The notes below the pieces were generated by a model that did no database searches, had not been told where the DNA came from, and worked only from the letters and a program-made list of their open reading frames with translations. Position numbers and translations under genes: made by a program. Positions 17,261 through 26,381 of a DNA stretch of 64,000 nucleotides are shown here, in pieces. Source of the DNA: Sphingobacteriales bacterium UTBCD1 (lineage in GTDB: Bacteria > Bacteroidota > Bacteroidia > Chitinophagales > Chitinophagaceae); the NCBI GenBank assembly GCA_002066995.1, contig MWTC01000039.1, positions 1-64,000 of the forward strand, read 5' to 3'. How positions within the stretch are numbered: the stretch's first letter is position 1; every line of letters begins with the position of its first letter.

Positions 17261-18827
17261 TGAGAAATTGCTTTTTAAGTTCTTTTTTATCTATTTTTCC
17301 ATTGGAGCTTTTGGGCATTTCATGAATTAAAATTATTTTTCCTGGAACCATAAATGATTCCAAATGGGCCATACAAGTACGGTGTATTATTTTTTCATTA
17401 AGTGTTGAACCGTCTTTCAATGTTACAAAAGCTACAATAGATTCACCCATTACTTTATCGGGAGTGCCAAATACTACTGCTTCTCTCACTCCATCAATTG
17501 CATAAATAACATTTTCTATCTCGATAGGGCTCACTTTTTCTCCTCTTGTTTTTATTATATCATCATTCCTGCCCAGGAAATACAAAAACCCTTCTTCATC
17601 CATCTTAAACCAATCATTTGAGCATAATATTCTTTCCCCCGGCAACTTGCCTGGCTTCAGCATTTCATTACTGAGATCTTCACGGTTCAGATATCCCAGC
17701 ATTACATGAGGCCCGCGAATATGCAAAATTCCTGGTTCACCCGGAGCTACAGGTTCACCTCCAGGACTTAATAAAAAAACTTCAGTGCCCGGAATAGCTT
17801 TGCCAACCGATTCGGGTTTTATATCTATCAATTCCGGTTCAAGATAACAGACTCTTTTACATTCTGTCAATCCATACATTCTGAAAATTAACGCATTAGG
17901 AAATATATTTTTTAAATCAGGCGTAAATTCTGCCGGAAGAGCTGCAGCAGTATTCGTCACTTTTTCAATATAATCAAATGAAGTATTATTATTTTTTGCA
18001 TAAGCAATCAGCATGGCATAAATGGTAGGAACGCCGGGAAAAACTGTTGGTTTATGCTTCTGCATATTTTCGAGAATAGATGTAATAAATATAAAAGATT
18101 GTTCAATAATTAAAGTGCCCCCGGTAGTAATGGCCATTAGCAATTGATACAGCCCATAATCAAAGGCAAGGGGCAGAAGCAACATGATCCGGTCATGCTC
18201 CGTTAACCTCAAATATTGTATTAAGCTCCAGGACGCAAAAACCATAGATTGATGAGTCATCATCACACCTTTTGGAAAACCAGTACTTCCTGAAGTGTAT
18301 ATTAAAGCAGCAAGATCATTGGGGATTACATTTGGCATTACTATGCCTGAAATTATTTTGGATGTTGCATTTTCAAAATCAACTACCCGGTGCTTTAAAG
18401 CCGAATTCATCATAGCCGGATCACCGGTAATAATGATCTCCAGAAGCCCGGGTGTTTCTTCTGCAGCCGTTAAGAACTCCTTTTTTAACAATGCAGTAGT
18501 AATGAGGATTTTTGCACTACTATCATTCAGAATAAATTTTAATTTATCTGATTTCGTCTGGGGGTTGATTACCAGAAAAACAGCTCCTGCAAGTGTGATG
18601 CCATAAATAGAAACAACACTTGACCATGAATTTTCAAGATAAATAGCAACCCGGTCCCCTTTTTTTACTCCGGACTTTATCAGATGATGAGCCAGGTTTT
18701 CTGCTTTTGTTTTAAGGTGAATATAGGAGTAGGATTCTCCTTTTACTATGATAGCAGTTTTAGTGGGATGATTCCTGGCAGAGTTCAATAGAGCCTCACC
18801 AAGTAATCGCTGTGGAATAGTTTGCAT
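17241..18827 (-). CDS. AMP-forming acyl/aminoacyl ligase (ANL superfamily, DltA or acyl-CoA-ligase type)
   Basis: 528 residues carrying the ANL core motifs: YTSGSTGFPKG (177-187, phosphate loop), YGLTE (318-322), GRNDDIIKTRG (419-429, hinge) and the C-terminal catalytic lysine in SSNGKID (Lys511). It activates a carboxylic or amino acid as the adenylate and passes it to a thiol. The YGLTECKRV signature resembles the ligases of EPS-linked carrier systems rather than long-chain fatty acyl-CoA synthetases. It sits with an acyl carrier protein, an MBOAT and an SGNH protein, the same protein types as DltA-C-B-D. The acid it activates is unknown. Confidence 0.88.
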   Translation of the reverse strand: MQTIPQRLLGEALLNSARNHPTKTAIIVKGESYSYIHLKTKAENLAHHLIKSGVKKGDRVAIYLENSWSSVVSIYGITLAGAVFLVINPQTKSDKLKFILNDSSAKILITTALLKKEFLTAAEETPGLLEIIITGDPAMMNSALKHRVVDFENATSKIISGIVMPNVIPNDLAALIYTSGSTGFPKGVMMTHQSMVFASWSLIQYLRLTEHDRIMLLLPLAFDYGLYQLLMAITTGGTLIIEQSFIFITSILENMQKHKPTVFPGVPTIYAMLIAYAKNNNTSFDYIEKVTNTAAALPAEFTPDLKNIFPNALIFRMYGLTECKRVCYLEPELIDIKPESVGKAIPGTEVFLLSPGGEPVAPGEPGILHIRGPHVMLGYLNREDLSNEMLKPGKLPGERILCSNDWFKMDEEGFLYFLGRNDDIIKTRGEKVSPIEIENVIYAIDGVREAVVFGTPDKVMGESIVAFVTLKDGSTLNEKIIHRTCMAHLESFMVPGKIILIHEMPKSSNGKIDKKELKKQFLNDSHES

Positions 18828-18908
18828 TCAATTAAAATATTTTGGAACCTGTTAACCGGAATTTCATTTTACATATCTCATTTAATTCAATATCTGAATT
18901 AAACAATA

Positions 18909-19898
18909 CTAATAATCTTTAATAGGGAGCATCCGTAAATATTCGGTAGTCTTTTGTTTTCTTATAAAGCCTTTATAAATAGATTGTATTTCATCTTCTG
19001 TCTTACCCATGACTTTGCCCACTTCTGCAGGGCTATAATCATTTTCAAATCCATACCAAATAAGGTCCATTTCCTTAAACGGAAGTTGAAAAAAGAATTC
19101 TTCCTGTGTTTGTTCTGCCGAATAAGTGTCTGATGTAGGGGTACGTTCAATAATTTCTTTTGGGATATCCAGGTAATCAGCCAGCTGGTAAACCTGCGTT
19201 TTGTATAAGTTTACTATGGGCATTACATCGGCACCGCCATCACCATGTTTTACAAAAAAGCCTTGTTCATGTTCATGCTTATTTGGTGTACCAATCACGG
19301 CATAATACCTGCACTCCGCATGATAATAAAGCATAGACATGCGAAAACGTTGTTTGAAATTTGAAGCAGCTACTACCTGAAGGTATTCCTTAGGCGGCAA
19401 TAGTTTGCTTTTCACTGACCCGTCTTTGTTTATTATACTGATAGAAAACACAGGCGGGAGATTATGGCTTATTCCCTGTGGATTCACACCAATCTTCATG
19501 GTATGAACAGAGGGATCATATTCGGGAAATATATTTGAAACTGCTTCATCTCTCCTCCGGTAACATCCGACACCCCGCAATGCTTCCGATAGATTTTCTT
19601 CAATAGCCTGAACTCCCAGTTGCCTCGATAATTTCAAAGCCAGTTCTTTGCTTTCATTACTTGAATCTTTCTCGGGCAGCATAAGAGCAACCACTTTATC
19701 AGGCCCAAGAGCCCTGACTGTCAGTGCCAGCGAAACAGAGGAATCAATACCTCCGCTAATTCCGATCACAGCTCCTTTTCGTTTTAATGTGGCCAAGACA
19801 TCACTTTTCAATTTATTAATAATCGAATCAGTTTTAGCCTGTATATCATCAAAAATCAGGATGTCTTTTGAAAAATGTTTTTTTACATCAGCGCTCAT
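18909..19898 (-). CDS. NadE-like ATP pyrophosphatase (ammonia-dependent NAD synthase family), divergent
   Basis: 329 residues. The PP-loop SGGIDSS (48-54), NFKQRFRM (180-187), GTPNKHEHEQG and KHGDGGADVMPI are NadE family features. Two deviations stand out: an extra segment of roughly 60 residues (about 110-170) between the PP-loop half and the RFRM helix, and EEFFFQLPFKEMD where NadE enzymes usually have a DE-LG-Y-EID segment. NadE adenylates a carboxylate and amidates it with ammonia. In this cassette it may amidate another carboxylate, with the AsnB-like enzyme as a second amidotransferase. A housekeeping NAD synthase role remains possible. Confidence 0.75.
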   Translation of the reverse strand: MSADVKKHFSKDILIFDDIQAKTDSIINKLKSDVLATLKRKGAVIGISGGIDSSVSLALTVRALGPDKVVALMLPEKDSSNESKELALKLSRQLGVQAIEENLSEALRGVGCYRRRDEAVSNIFPEYDPSVHTMKIGVNPQGISHNLPPVFSISIINKDGSVKSKLLPPKEYLQVVAASNFKQRFRMSMLYYHAECRYYAVIGTPNKHEHEQGFFVKHGDGGADVMPIVNLYKTQVYQLADYLDIPKEIIERTPTSDTYSAEQTQEEFFFQLPFKEMDLIWYGFENDYSPAEVGKVMGKTEDEIQSIYKGFIRKQKTTEYLRMLPIKDY

Positions 19899-19984
19899 TG
19901 TTGATTTGCTTAATTATTAAATAAAATATTTGTTTATCATTAATTCCGGCCTATCGTATGAAAACGTAACAGATGAGATTCAAG

Positions 19985-20929
19985 TCACTGCTTCTGCAAA
20001 ATTTTCCTGATTACCAATTCAGAATAAATGTTTGCTCCATTCCCATTTAAATGATTCACATCATGAAACAAATCCCCGTGATGTAAAAAGAATGTATCAG
20101 TTGAGTAATTAAAAAAGGGGACATTAAACTCTTTTGAAATATGTTTGACAATTTCTATCGATGAATCAACATATTTTTCCACTTTGAATTTTGGGGACAA
20201 GCATATATATAAGTAAATATTTCTTTGAATGCACTCTTTAACAAATGATTCAAAAATATTGATTTTGGTACTATCCAACGGGTACTTCTTAAAAACTGTA
20301 TCTGTAGTTACCGGTCCTTTCCATGTATTCTGTAAAGGCACATATCCGTTTTGGTCTTTTATGGTTATTCTTTCCTTGTTAAAATCAGCATTCCCAACAC
20401 AAATAGTAAATATCAGGGAATTGTAGGGGTATATTTTTGATAAGAGCTTAATATTTTCAAAAGGGCTTTTTAATTTGACTATGTCCCTTACTTCAGGATG
20501 ATTCTCGTAATAAGGTAATAACGAAGTAACCCTGTCATAGCTATCCTGGTTCGTTATAAACTCCTGCTCATTTATATCCAGGATAATAATTTTAGGGGAA
20601 TATCTTTTAAATACGCCTTTTAAAATCGCATAGGAATACAGAAGCGTATTGCCATCCCTGCCGGTATTATAGCACGGTAAATGAAATGCTTTTTCAAATA
20701 AATCCGGGATATAATGGTGGTTGGCGGTGGAAGATCCAAATATCAGGATATCCGCACGGGTGCTGTCCAGAGCATAAGTTGTCCTGTAAAGTGAACCTGA
20801 ATCCTGCTTAAAATACAAATATTTTAAGAGATTGCCAATGCCAAAATCCAAAACGATCAAAAGGAAAATAAATATAATCAGCTTTACAAGAAAAGTTGGC
20901 TTCTTTTTGGATTTAATGGTAGTATCCAT
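19985..20929 (-). CDS. Membrane-anchored SGNH/DltD- or AlgJ-like acyltransferase partner
   Basis: 314 residues with a single N-terminal membrane helix (about 15-35) after a lysine-rich cytosolic tail, so the rest is periplasmic. SGNH-like blocks are visible: IFGSSTANH with Ser66 or Ser67 as nucleophile, the YNTGRDGNT block, and a C-terminal DVNHLNGNG with Asp290 and His293 in the DxxH arrangement. Partner proteins of this type (DltD, AlgJ, AlgX) complete acyl transfer to extracytoplasmic polymers. It follows the MBOAT gene after 18 bp, the expected pairing. The natural acyl group and acceptor are inferred from context only. Confidence 0.78.
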   Translation of the reverse strand: MDTTIKSKKKPTFLVKLIIFIFLLIVLDFGIGNLLKYLYFKQDSGSLYRTTYALDSTRADILIFGSSTANHHYIPDLFEKAFHLPCYNTGRDGNTLLYSYAILKGVFKRYSPKIIILDINEQEFITNQDSYDRVTSLLPYYENHPEVRDIVKLKSPFENIKLLSKIYPYNSLIFTICVGNADFNKERITIKDQNGYVPLQNTWKGPVTTDTVFKKYPLDSTKINIFESFVKECIQRNIYLYICLSPKFKVEKYVDSSIEIVKHISKEFNVPFFNYSTDTFFLHHGDLFHDVNHLNGNGANIYSELVIRKILQKQ

Positions 20930-20947
20930 AATATCATAATTACTGAA

Positions 20948-22375
20948 TCAGAAAGCTAAATATATAAACTGCCCTCCATCAAAAACGCCGGCCAGCATAA
21001 TATAAATTAATAACAAAGCATACGAAACTTGCTGAACGATCCAATTTTTATTTGAAAATAAATTAAACCGGAAAATTTTAGATTCTTTCTGGATATCATA
21101 CAGCATCATTATCATACAGCCTATCAATATAAAAAATAATGTAGAGGGTGTATCATAAAACAAACCGCCCGGGTGGGTATAAATTGCTTTTATTATCGAA
21201 CCGGCACTACTGAACGAATCTGTTCTGAATATAATCAGGCAAAAACTGACATAGAGAAACATTATCAATATACTCAGGTTATTATAAATTACAGTAGGAA
21301 CAGATCTGGCAAGTTTTTTTCGAAATTTTCTTGTCGCATATTCATACATTAGCGCTACAGCCTGCAAGAGACCAAATAATAAATAATTCCATGTGGAACC
21401 ATGCCAAAATCCTATAATTAAAAAACTTAAAGTCAAAGAATAAAAAACGCCCAGTATACCCCATGATCTTTTTTTGAAAGCAATTGGAGTAAAAACATAA
21501 TCGTTCACCCATGAGGAGAGCGAAATGTGCCAGCGACGCCAAAAATCTCCCATATTTTTCGCCAGAAAGGGTCTTTTAAAATTTTCAATCAGGTTGTATC
21601 CAAACAAACGTGCAACCCCGATAGCTATATCAGTATATCCTGAAAAATCAGCATACACCTGGAAGGAATATAACAAAGTAGCAAAAAGAATAGTAATACC
21701 GCTTTGCTGATCCAGTGTAGACATTACTGCAGTTTGGTACATTGCAATACGATCAGCTACAACCAGCTTTTTAAACAATCCCCAGGCAATTCTTTTTCCA
21801 CCTTCTACAATATTATCGTTTTCAAAATAAATATTTTTAGCAAGTTGGGGTAACAGGTTTCCAGCCCGTTCTATTGGCCCCACGAGGATCTTTGGAAAGA
21901 ATAAGATAAACAAGCTGAAACGTGGGAAATCCCTTTCTGCCTTTTCATGTTTCCAATAAATATCAACCAGGTAACCGATAAACTGAAATATATAATACGA
22001 TAAGCCCAGCGGTAACAGAATATCCGAATAGGGAAAATTAAATCCCAGATGAAATACCGAAAGAAGCTTTACCAGATTTGCCCCGAGAAAATTCCAATAT
22101 TTAAAAAAAATCAGCGTCCCCAGGTTAATGGATATACCGAGCACCAGATAGCCTTTACGAGCTTTCTCTTCAACAGACAGATCCAGTTTTAGTCCAATTA
22201 AATAATTCGATAAAATCAGTCCTGCAAGCAGAAGGAAATAAACTGGTCCTGCATAAATATAAAAAAAGGCACTGACAGCAATAAGAAAATAGTTCCTGAA
22301 TTTTACCGGTACTAAATAATAAGCCAATAGCGTCGCTGTTAAAAACAGAAAAAATATTATTGAAGTGAATAACAT
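20948..22375 (-). CDS. MBOAT family O-acyltransferase (AlgI/DltB-like)
   Basis: 475-residue polytopic membrane protein with about ten helices. The MBOAT core is present: DFWRRWHISLSSWV starting at 277, and IIGFWHGSTWNY with the catalytic His325. The C-terminal FDGGQFIYLAF resembles the AlgI ending. MBOATs move an acyl group from an activated cytosolic donor across the membrane to a partner protein or polymer. The SGNH protein is immediately downstream. AlgI relatives normally use acetyl groups, whereas DltB uses a carrier-bound D-alanine; the ACP and AMP-ligase genes nearby make the second mode worth considering. Confidence 0.9.
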   Translation of the reverse strand: MLFTSIIFFLFLTATLLAYYLVPVKFRNYFLIAVSAFFYIYAGPVYFLLLAGLILSNYLIGLKLDLSVEEKARKGYLVLGISINLGTLIFFKYWNFLGANLVKLLSVFHLGFNFPYSDILLPLGLSYYIFQFIGYLVDIYWKHEKAERDFPRFSLFILFFPKILVGPIERAGNLLPQLAKNIYFENDNIVEGGKRIAWGLFKKLVVADRIAMYQTAVMSTLDQQSGITILFATLLYSFQVYADFSGYTDIAIGVARLFGYNLIENFKRPFLAKNMGDFWRRWHISLSSWVNDYVFTPIAFKKRSWGILGVFYSLTLSFLIIGFWHGSTWNYLLFGLLQAVALMYEYATRKFRKKLARSVPTVIYNNLSILIMFLYVSFCLIIFRTDSFSSAGSIIKAIYTHPGGLFYDTPSTLFFILIGCMIMMLYDIQKESKIFRFNLFSNKNWIVQQVSYALLLIYIMLAGVFDGGQFIYLAF

Positions 22376-22536
22376 ATAACCGGATTGATAAAATTATTAA
22401 CCAAATGATCCCATATATAAAGTAAATAAAAATTTAAAAATCAATTCTATTTTTTATCCAAATTATATTTTCATTAGAATCAAAAAATAAATGCCCATTA
22501 CCACTATCAGGAAATCGTAATATTCCCAGATTATCT

Positions 22537-23778
22537 TTATCTAAAATCATCCAGGTTTAATTTCTGAATTGCCCTGATATGTTTCCCGCCTGAAGTCTTT
22601 TCAAAATCATCGACTACCTGAACCTTAATTTCCATTTGACCGAAAAAAAAGGAGTTAAATTCTTCCAGTATATTTTTCCTGTCCACTTCTGAAAATTTTT
22701 CATTGACTTTTACTCTAAATATCAATACGCCCACTGTGTCCTGGAAGTATTGGGCTGACAGAATATTTTCCATTACCCCTCTTCCAGCAGCAATAATGCA
22801 GGGCAAAAGTTCCCTGTTTTTATTCACAATAAATTCGTTTGTTCTGCCTATTATTCCAATTATATTCCCCTTTCCATCGACCTGTACAAAATCCCCGGTA
22901 CGATACCGTACTAAGGGCATAGCTTTATTATTAATTTGCGTACCCACAATTTCTTTAATGCTATATTTATCATTAGTCAAACCAGTATCCATAAATTCAA
23001 CCTTGCTATAGGACTCATCAAACTGATAATACCCATCATTAATAGATATTGCCAAAGCCGCATGTTCTGTTTGTCCATAACGATCAATCAATGTAGCCTG
23101 CGGAAATAACTCCATAATCTCTTTTTTCACTATTGTCAATAACACTTCAGAACTGGAAAGTATGCCTTTAATACCAGGAATCCCCAAATTACCTTCTTCG
23201 ACAATTTCTTTTAAATATTTACAAAATATTCGGAAAGAAGAAGGATAAACATGTAAACAATTAACTTTAAACTTATTTATCAGGTTAATATATTCCAAAA
23301 CATTTTGTTTTGATAATTGATAAGAAGATAATAGCAAATGCCCGTATTTAAACTCATATATTCCTGAAGCAGGTTTATTACCCCGTAATACAGCAATTCT
23401 CAAATTCTTACCAATTAAAGAAAAAGCATCATTAACATAAGCTTCTTCTTTAATCACTTCATTCACTGTCTTATAAAAGTTTAAAGTATTTCCTGATGTT
23501 CCACCTGTTGTCTTTTTAAATAAATATTTCCGGCTTATTTTATCCGAAATAAATTCCTCTTCATTTCCCGCTATATCAGATTTTCGAATGCACGGATAGT
23601 TATTTATTTTATCTTTTTTATACCCTTTTTTCCTGTAAAAGGGCACTTTTTCAATAACCCTATATATATCATTATCATTACTGATATGCTTCTTGCGTTT
23701 TATCCTCCTTTTATAATATAAATATTGAGGTGTAAAATGAATAATTTTCGCCAGCCAGTATTTTTTCCAGTAATTCAT
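22537..23778 (-). CDS. CapK/PaaK-like adenylate-forming enzyme, copy 1 of a tandem pair
   Basis: 413 residues of the phenylacetate-CoA ligase/CapK family, a branch of the ANL superfamily. It shows the phosphate loop KKTTGGTSGN near residue 88, the RYGQTE aromatic motif near 237, and YRTGDFVQVDG followed by GIIGRTNEF at the hinge, so the adenylation machinery looks complete. It is similar throughout to the next gene (about 60% by eye), with both starting MNYWKKY. CapK-type proteins are common among glycosyltransferases in capsule loci, but their substrates are mostly unknown. It may activate an acid used to decorate the polymer. Confidence 0.82.
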   Translation of the reverse strand: MNYWKKYWLAKIIHFTPQYLYYKRRIKRKKHISNDNDIYRVIEKVPFYRKKGYKKDKINNYPCIRKSDIAGNEEEFISDKISRKYLFKKTTGGTSGNTLNFYKTVNEVIKEEAYVNDAFSLIGKNLRIAVLRGNKPASGIYEFKYGHLLLSSYQLSKQNVLEYINLINKFKVNCLHVYPSSFRIFCKYLKEIVEEGNLGIPGIKGILSSSEVLLTIVKKEIMELFPQATLIDRYGQTEHAALAISINDGYYQFDESYSKVEFMDTGLTNDKYSIKEIVGTQINNKAMPLVRYRTGDFVQVDGKGNIIGIIGRTNEFIVNKNRELLPCIIAAGRGVMENILSAQYFQDTVGVLIFRVKVNEKFSEVDRKNILEEFNSFFFGQMEIKVQVVDDFEKTSGGKHIRAIQKLNLDDFR

Positions 23779-23867
23779 CTGTTTTGTTCAATTACCAGGA
23801 AAAAAATCAACCGGCTGCAAAATGAATTCACTCCCATAATAATTGTATCAAAATCTCATTAAATCTT

Positions 23868-25112
23868 TCACGCTATTTCCATATAATTCAAGTTCAGTTT
23901 TTGAATTGCCCTCACATGTTTACCATTCTTTGTTTTTTCAAAATCCTGGACTACCTGAACTTGAATTTTCATCAAACCCTGATATATTTCATTTAAGTCC
24001 TCGCGGATATATTTGATATCAGCTTCGCCAAATTTGTCATTCACTTTTACCCTGTAAACCAATTCGCCTGCCGTATCCTGGTAGAATTGTGAAGAAATGA
24101 CATTCTTCAGCGTATGCCCTCTCCAAACAACGTTACATGGCTGCATTTCATTTTTACTATTCAATACAAAATCATTTGTTCTTCCTATAATGCTCACTAT
24201 ATTATCATTTTCATCCACCTCAACAAAGTCCCCGGTCCTGTATCTAAGCAAAGGCATGCCTTTATTGTTTATATTTGTACCGGTAATTTCTTTTATTTTG
24301 TTATCGCCATTCATCATTCCGGTATCAACAAGCTCTACATAACTAAATACGTTATAAAACCGGTAATACTCCTTATTAACTGATATTGCAAATGCGACGA
24401 GTTCGGTCTGCCCATATTGATCAATTAAAGTGGCATCCGGAAAAAGCTCCATAATCTCATCCTTCACACCGGGAGTGAGTATTTCAGAACTTGAAAATAT
24501 TCCTTTAATTTTCGGAAGCTCAACATTTTGCTCTTTAAGAATTTCTTTCAAATATTTACAGAAAATGTGAATAGCAGAAGGATAAACATGCAGGCAATTA
24601 ATTTTGTATTTCTTCATCAATGTTAAGTACTCCAATACTGTTTCCTTTTTCAATTGATAAGAGGATAACAGGAGGTGTTTGAATTTGTACTCATGATTAC
24701 CCGAGGCAGGCCTATTACCCCGCAAAACAGCAATTCTCAAATTGGACCCGATTAATGAAAATACATAACTGATAAAAGCCTCTTCCCTTATTACTGCAAT
24801 CAGCGTCTTATAAAAAGTGAGATAATTTCCGGAAGTTCCTCCTGTGGTTTTCTTAATTAAAAAGGGTTTCCAGACTTTATTTGAAATAAATTGTTCCTCC
24901 TTCCCAATAATCTCAGATTTCCTGATAAATGGATAGCTTTCAATTTTACCAGGCATATAACCCATTTTTATGTAATAAGGTACATGCTTAATAATGTTAC
25001 TTATACTATTATCATTTAAAAGTAGCTGACGATTAATTCTTCGCCTATAATAATAAAACTGAGGTGTAAGCCGGATAATTCTTTTTACCAAATATTTCTT
25101 CCAATAATTCAT
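23868..25112 (-). CDS. CapK/PaaK-like adenylate-forming enzyme, copy 2 of a tandem pair
   Basis: 414 residues with KKTTGGTSGNYLTFYK, DQYGQTELVAFA, and RYRTGDFVEVDENDN followed by SIIGRTNDF. These match the CapK/PaaK adenylation core and the hinge, as in its neighbour. Sequence similarity along the whole length and adjacency (89 bp gap) argue for a local duplication followed by divergence; gaps are few and near the N-terminus. The proximity to the MBOAT/SGNH pair suggests a role in activating an acyl group. The substrate is unrecognised, and one copy could have lost activity although its motifs are intact. Confidence 0.82.
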   Translation of the reverse strand: MNYWKKYLVKRIIRLTPQFYYYRRRINRQLLLNDNSISNIIKHVPYYIKMGYMPGKIESYPFIRKSEIIGKEEQFISNKVWKPFLIKKTTGGTSGNYLTFYKTLIAVIREEAFISYVFSLIGSNLRIAVLRGNRPASGNHEYKFKHLLLSSYQLKKETVLEYLTLMKKYKINCLHVYPSAIHIFCKYLKEILKEQNVELPKIKGIFSSSEILTPGVKDEIMELFPDATLIDQYGQTELVAFAISVNKEYYRFYNVFSYVELVDTGMMNGDNKIKEITGTNINNKGMPLLRYRTGDFVEVDENDNIVSIIGRTNDFVLNSKNEMQPCNVVWRGHTLKNVISSQFYQDTAGELVYRVKVNDKFGEADIKYIREDLNEIYQGLMKIQVQVVQDFEKTKNGKHVRAIQKLNLNYMEIA

Positions 25113-25205
25113 AATAGTCTTTTTCTATAGAAGCTTTTTCATTCTAAAATGTGTTGATTACAATTTCTCTCCACTCTATCTGATAGAACCGGATGGCATC
25201 CTGCA

Positions 25206-26333
25206 CTATTCAGGTATTGTAGTATTTTTTGTTAACAACGACTGATAAATATTCATCAATTGTCCCAATACCGGAACAGGTAAATGTTTCTGAGCTATAC
25301 TCTCAGAAACAGATCCAAATTTTTCTAAAATGCCCTGATTACTTATAATACTATCCAGCGCCTTTTCTATCTGACCTGGATTCCCCGGTTCTATCAAGAA
25401 GCCGTTTTGATTCTCTCTTACCAGTTCGGGTATTCCCCCCACTTTCGTTGATATGATGGCCATTCCATAAGACATTGCTTCCAGAATAGAGATCGGCGAA
25501 CCTTCAGCATAAGAGGGCAGAATGTATACATCGGAACTATTCAGAACTTCAGCTTTTCTTTTCTTACTTACCCATCCCTGGTATTTTACAATATCTTCGA
25601 TTTGGTAATTTTTAATCAGGCTGTTTAACTTTTTAATCTCACCGTTTCCGCCAATGAAAAGCTTCATCCTCCCAGCATAATTATTTTTATTTTTTCCTAT
25701 TACATGTATCAAATCAAAAATTCCTTTTGATTCACAGACAAGCCCCAAAAACAAAAAAGTAATAATTCCTGATCGCGGTGCTCTTTCTATCCTTTCAGGA
25801 ATGTCAACCATATTCGGGAGTACGGTGATTATATTAGTTTTATAATTCTTTCTGAAATATTCTACCCATGAATTCGATACACAAATGATGATATCTGATT
25901 TTCTTAAGAAAAAAGAAATTAATCGTTTGGAAAAATCGTTACTTTTTTCAGAAAAAATATGAAATCCTCCCCCATGTATATGATAAACAATCTTTTTTTT
26001 AAAAAGATATTTAGCAATTAGAAAAATAATAAACTTCCGGTAGAAACTTCCATTCGAAGCCCCATGAATATGAATCACTTTAATTTTTTTATCCGAAAGA
26101 AGTACACCAATGAGCCGGGAAACACCCTTTAAGAAATAAAATGCTTTTGAAAAAAATCCCCCTCCCTTGTATGTGTTAATAAATTTAAAAGTCTCAAAAT
26201 ATTTATGATACAACTCAATAACAGCTCCGATTCCTCCCTTATGATTATGATAATCCGGGCCCACTGTAAGTATCTTTGATGATATTTCGGAAGGAATCTT
26301 TCCGGTATCCTGTATTAAGTTTAGTTGACCCAT
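25206..26333 (-). CDS. GT4 family glycosyltransferase
   Basis: 375-residue GT-B enzyme. The N-terminal domain has the glycine-rich HNHKGGIGAVI loop, and the C-terminal domain has FLGLVCESKGIFDL, the NDP-sugar site YILPSYAEGSPISILEAMSYGMAIISTKVGGIPELV (the GT4 EX7E region) and the usual closing helix. It would transfer a sugar in a retaining fashion to the lipid-linked repeat unit at the cytosolic face. It lies directly downstream of the phosphoglycosyltransferase gene (48 bp), so it is a candidate for one of the first sugar additions. The sugar is unknown. Confidence 0.85.
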   Translation of the reverse strand: MGQLNLIQDTGKIPSEISSKILTVGPDYHNHKGGIGAVIELYHKYFETFKFINTYKGGGFFSKAFYFLKGVSRLIGVLLSDKKIKVIHIHGASNGSFYRKFIIFLIAKYLFKKKIVYHIHGGGFHIFSEKSNDFSKRLISFFLRKSDIIICVSNSWVEYFRKNYKTNIITVLPNMVDIPERIERAPRSGIITFLFLGLVCESKGIFDLIHVIGKNKNNYAGRMKLFIGGNGEIKKLNSLIKNYQIEDIVKYQGWVSKKRKAEVLNSSDVYILPSYAEGSPISILEAMSYGMAIISTKVGGIPELVRENQNGFLIEPGNPGQIEKALDSIISNQGILEKFGSVSESIAQKHLPVPVLGQLMNIYQSLLTKNTTIPE

Positions 26334-26381
26334 TTATCCAATCAGTCTCATAAATAATTGCCGGGAAATCATTCGTATTGA

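Noticed and set aside
13432-19898. Exosortase-type (XrtA) EPS system
   Set aside because: AsnB-like, ligase and carrier genes resemble those loci, but no exosortase, PEP-CTERM protein or PLP-dependent decarboxylase was found.
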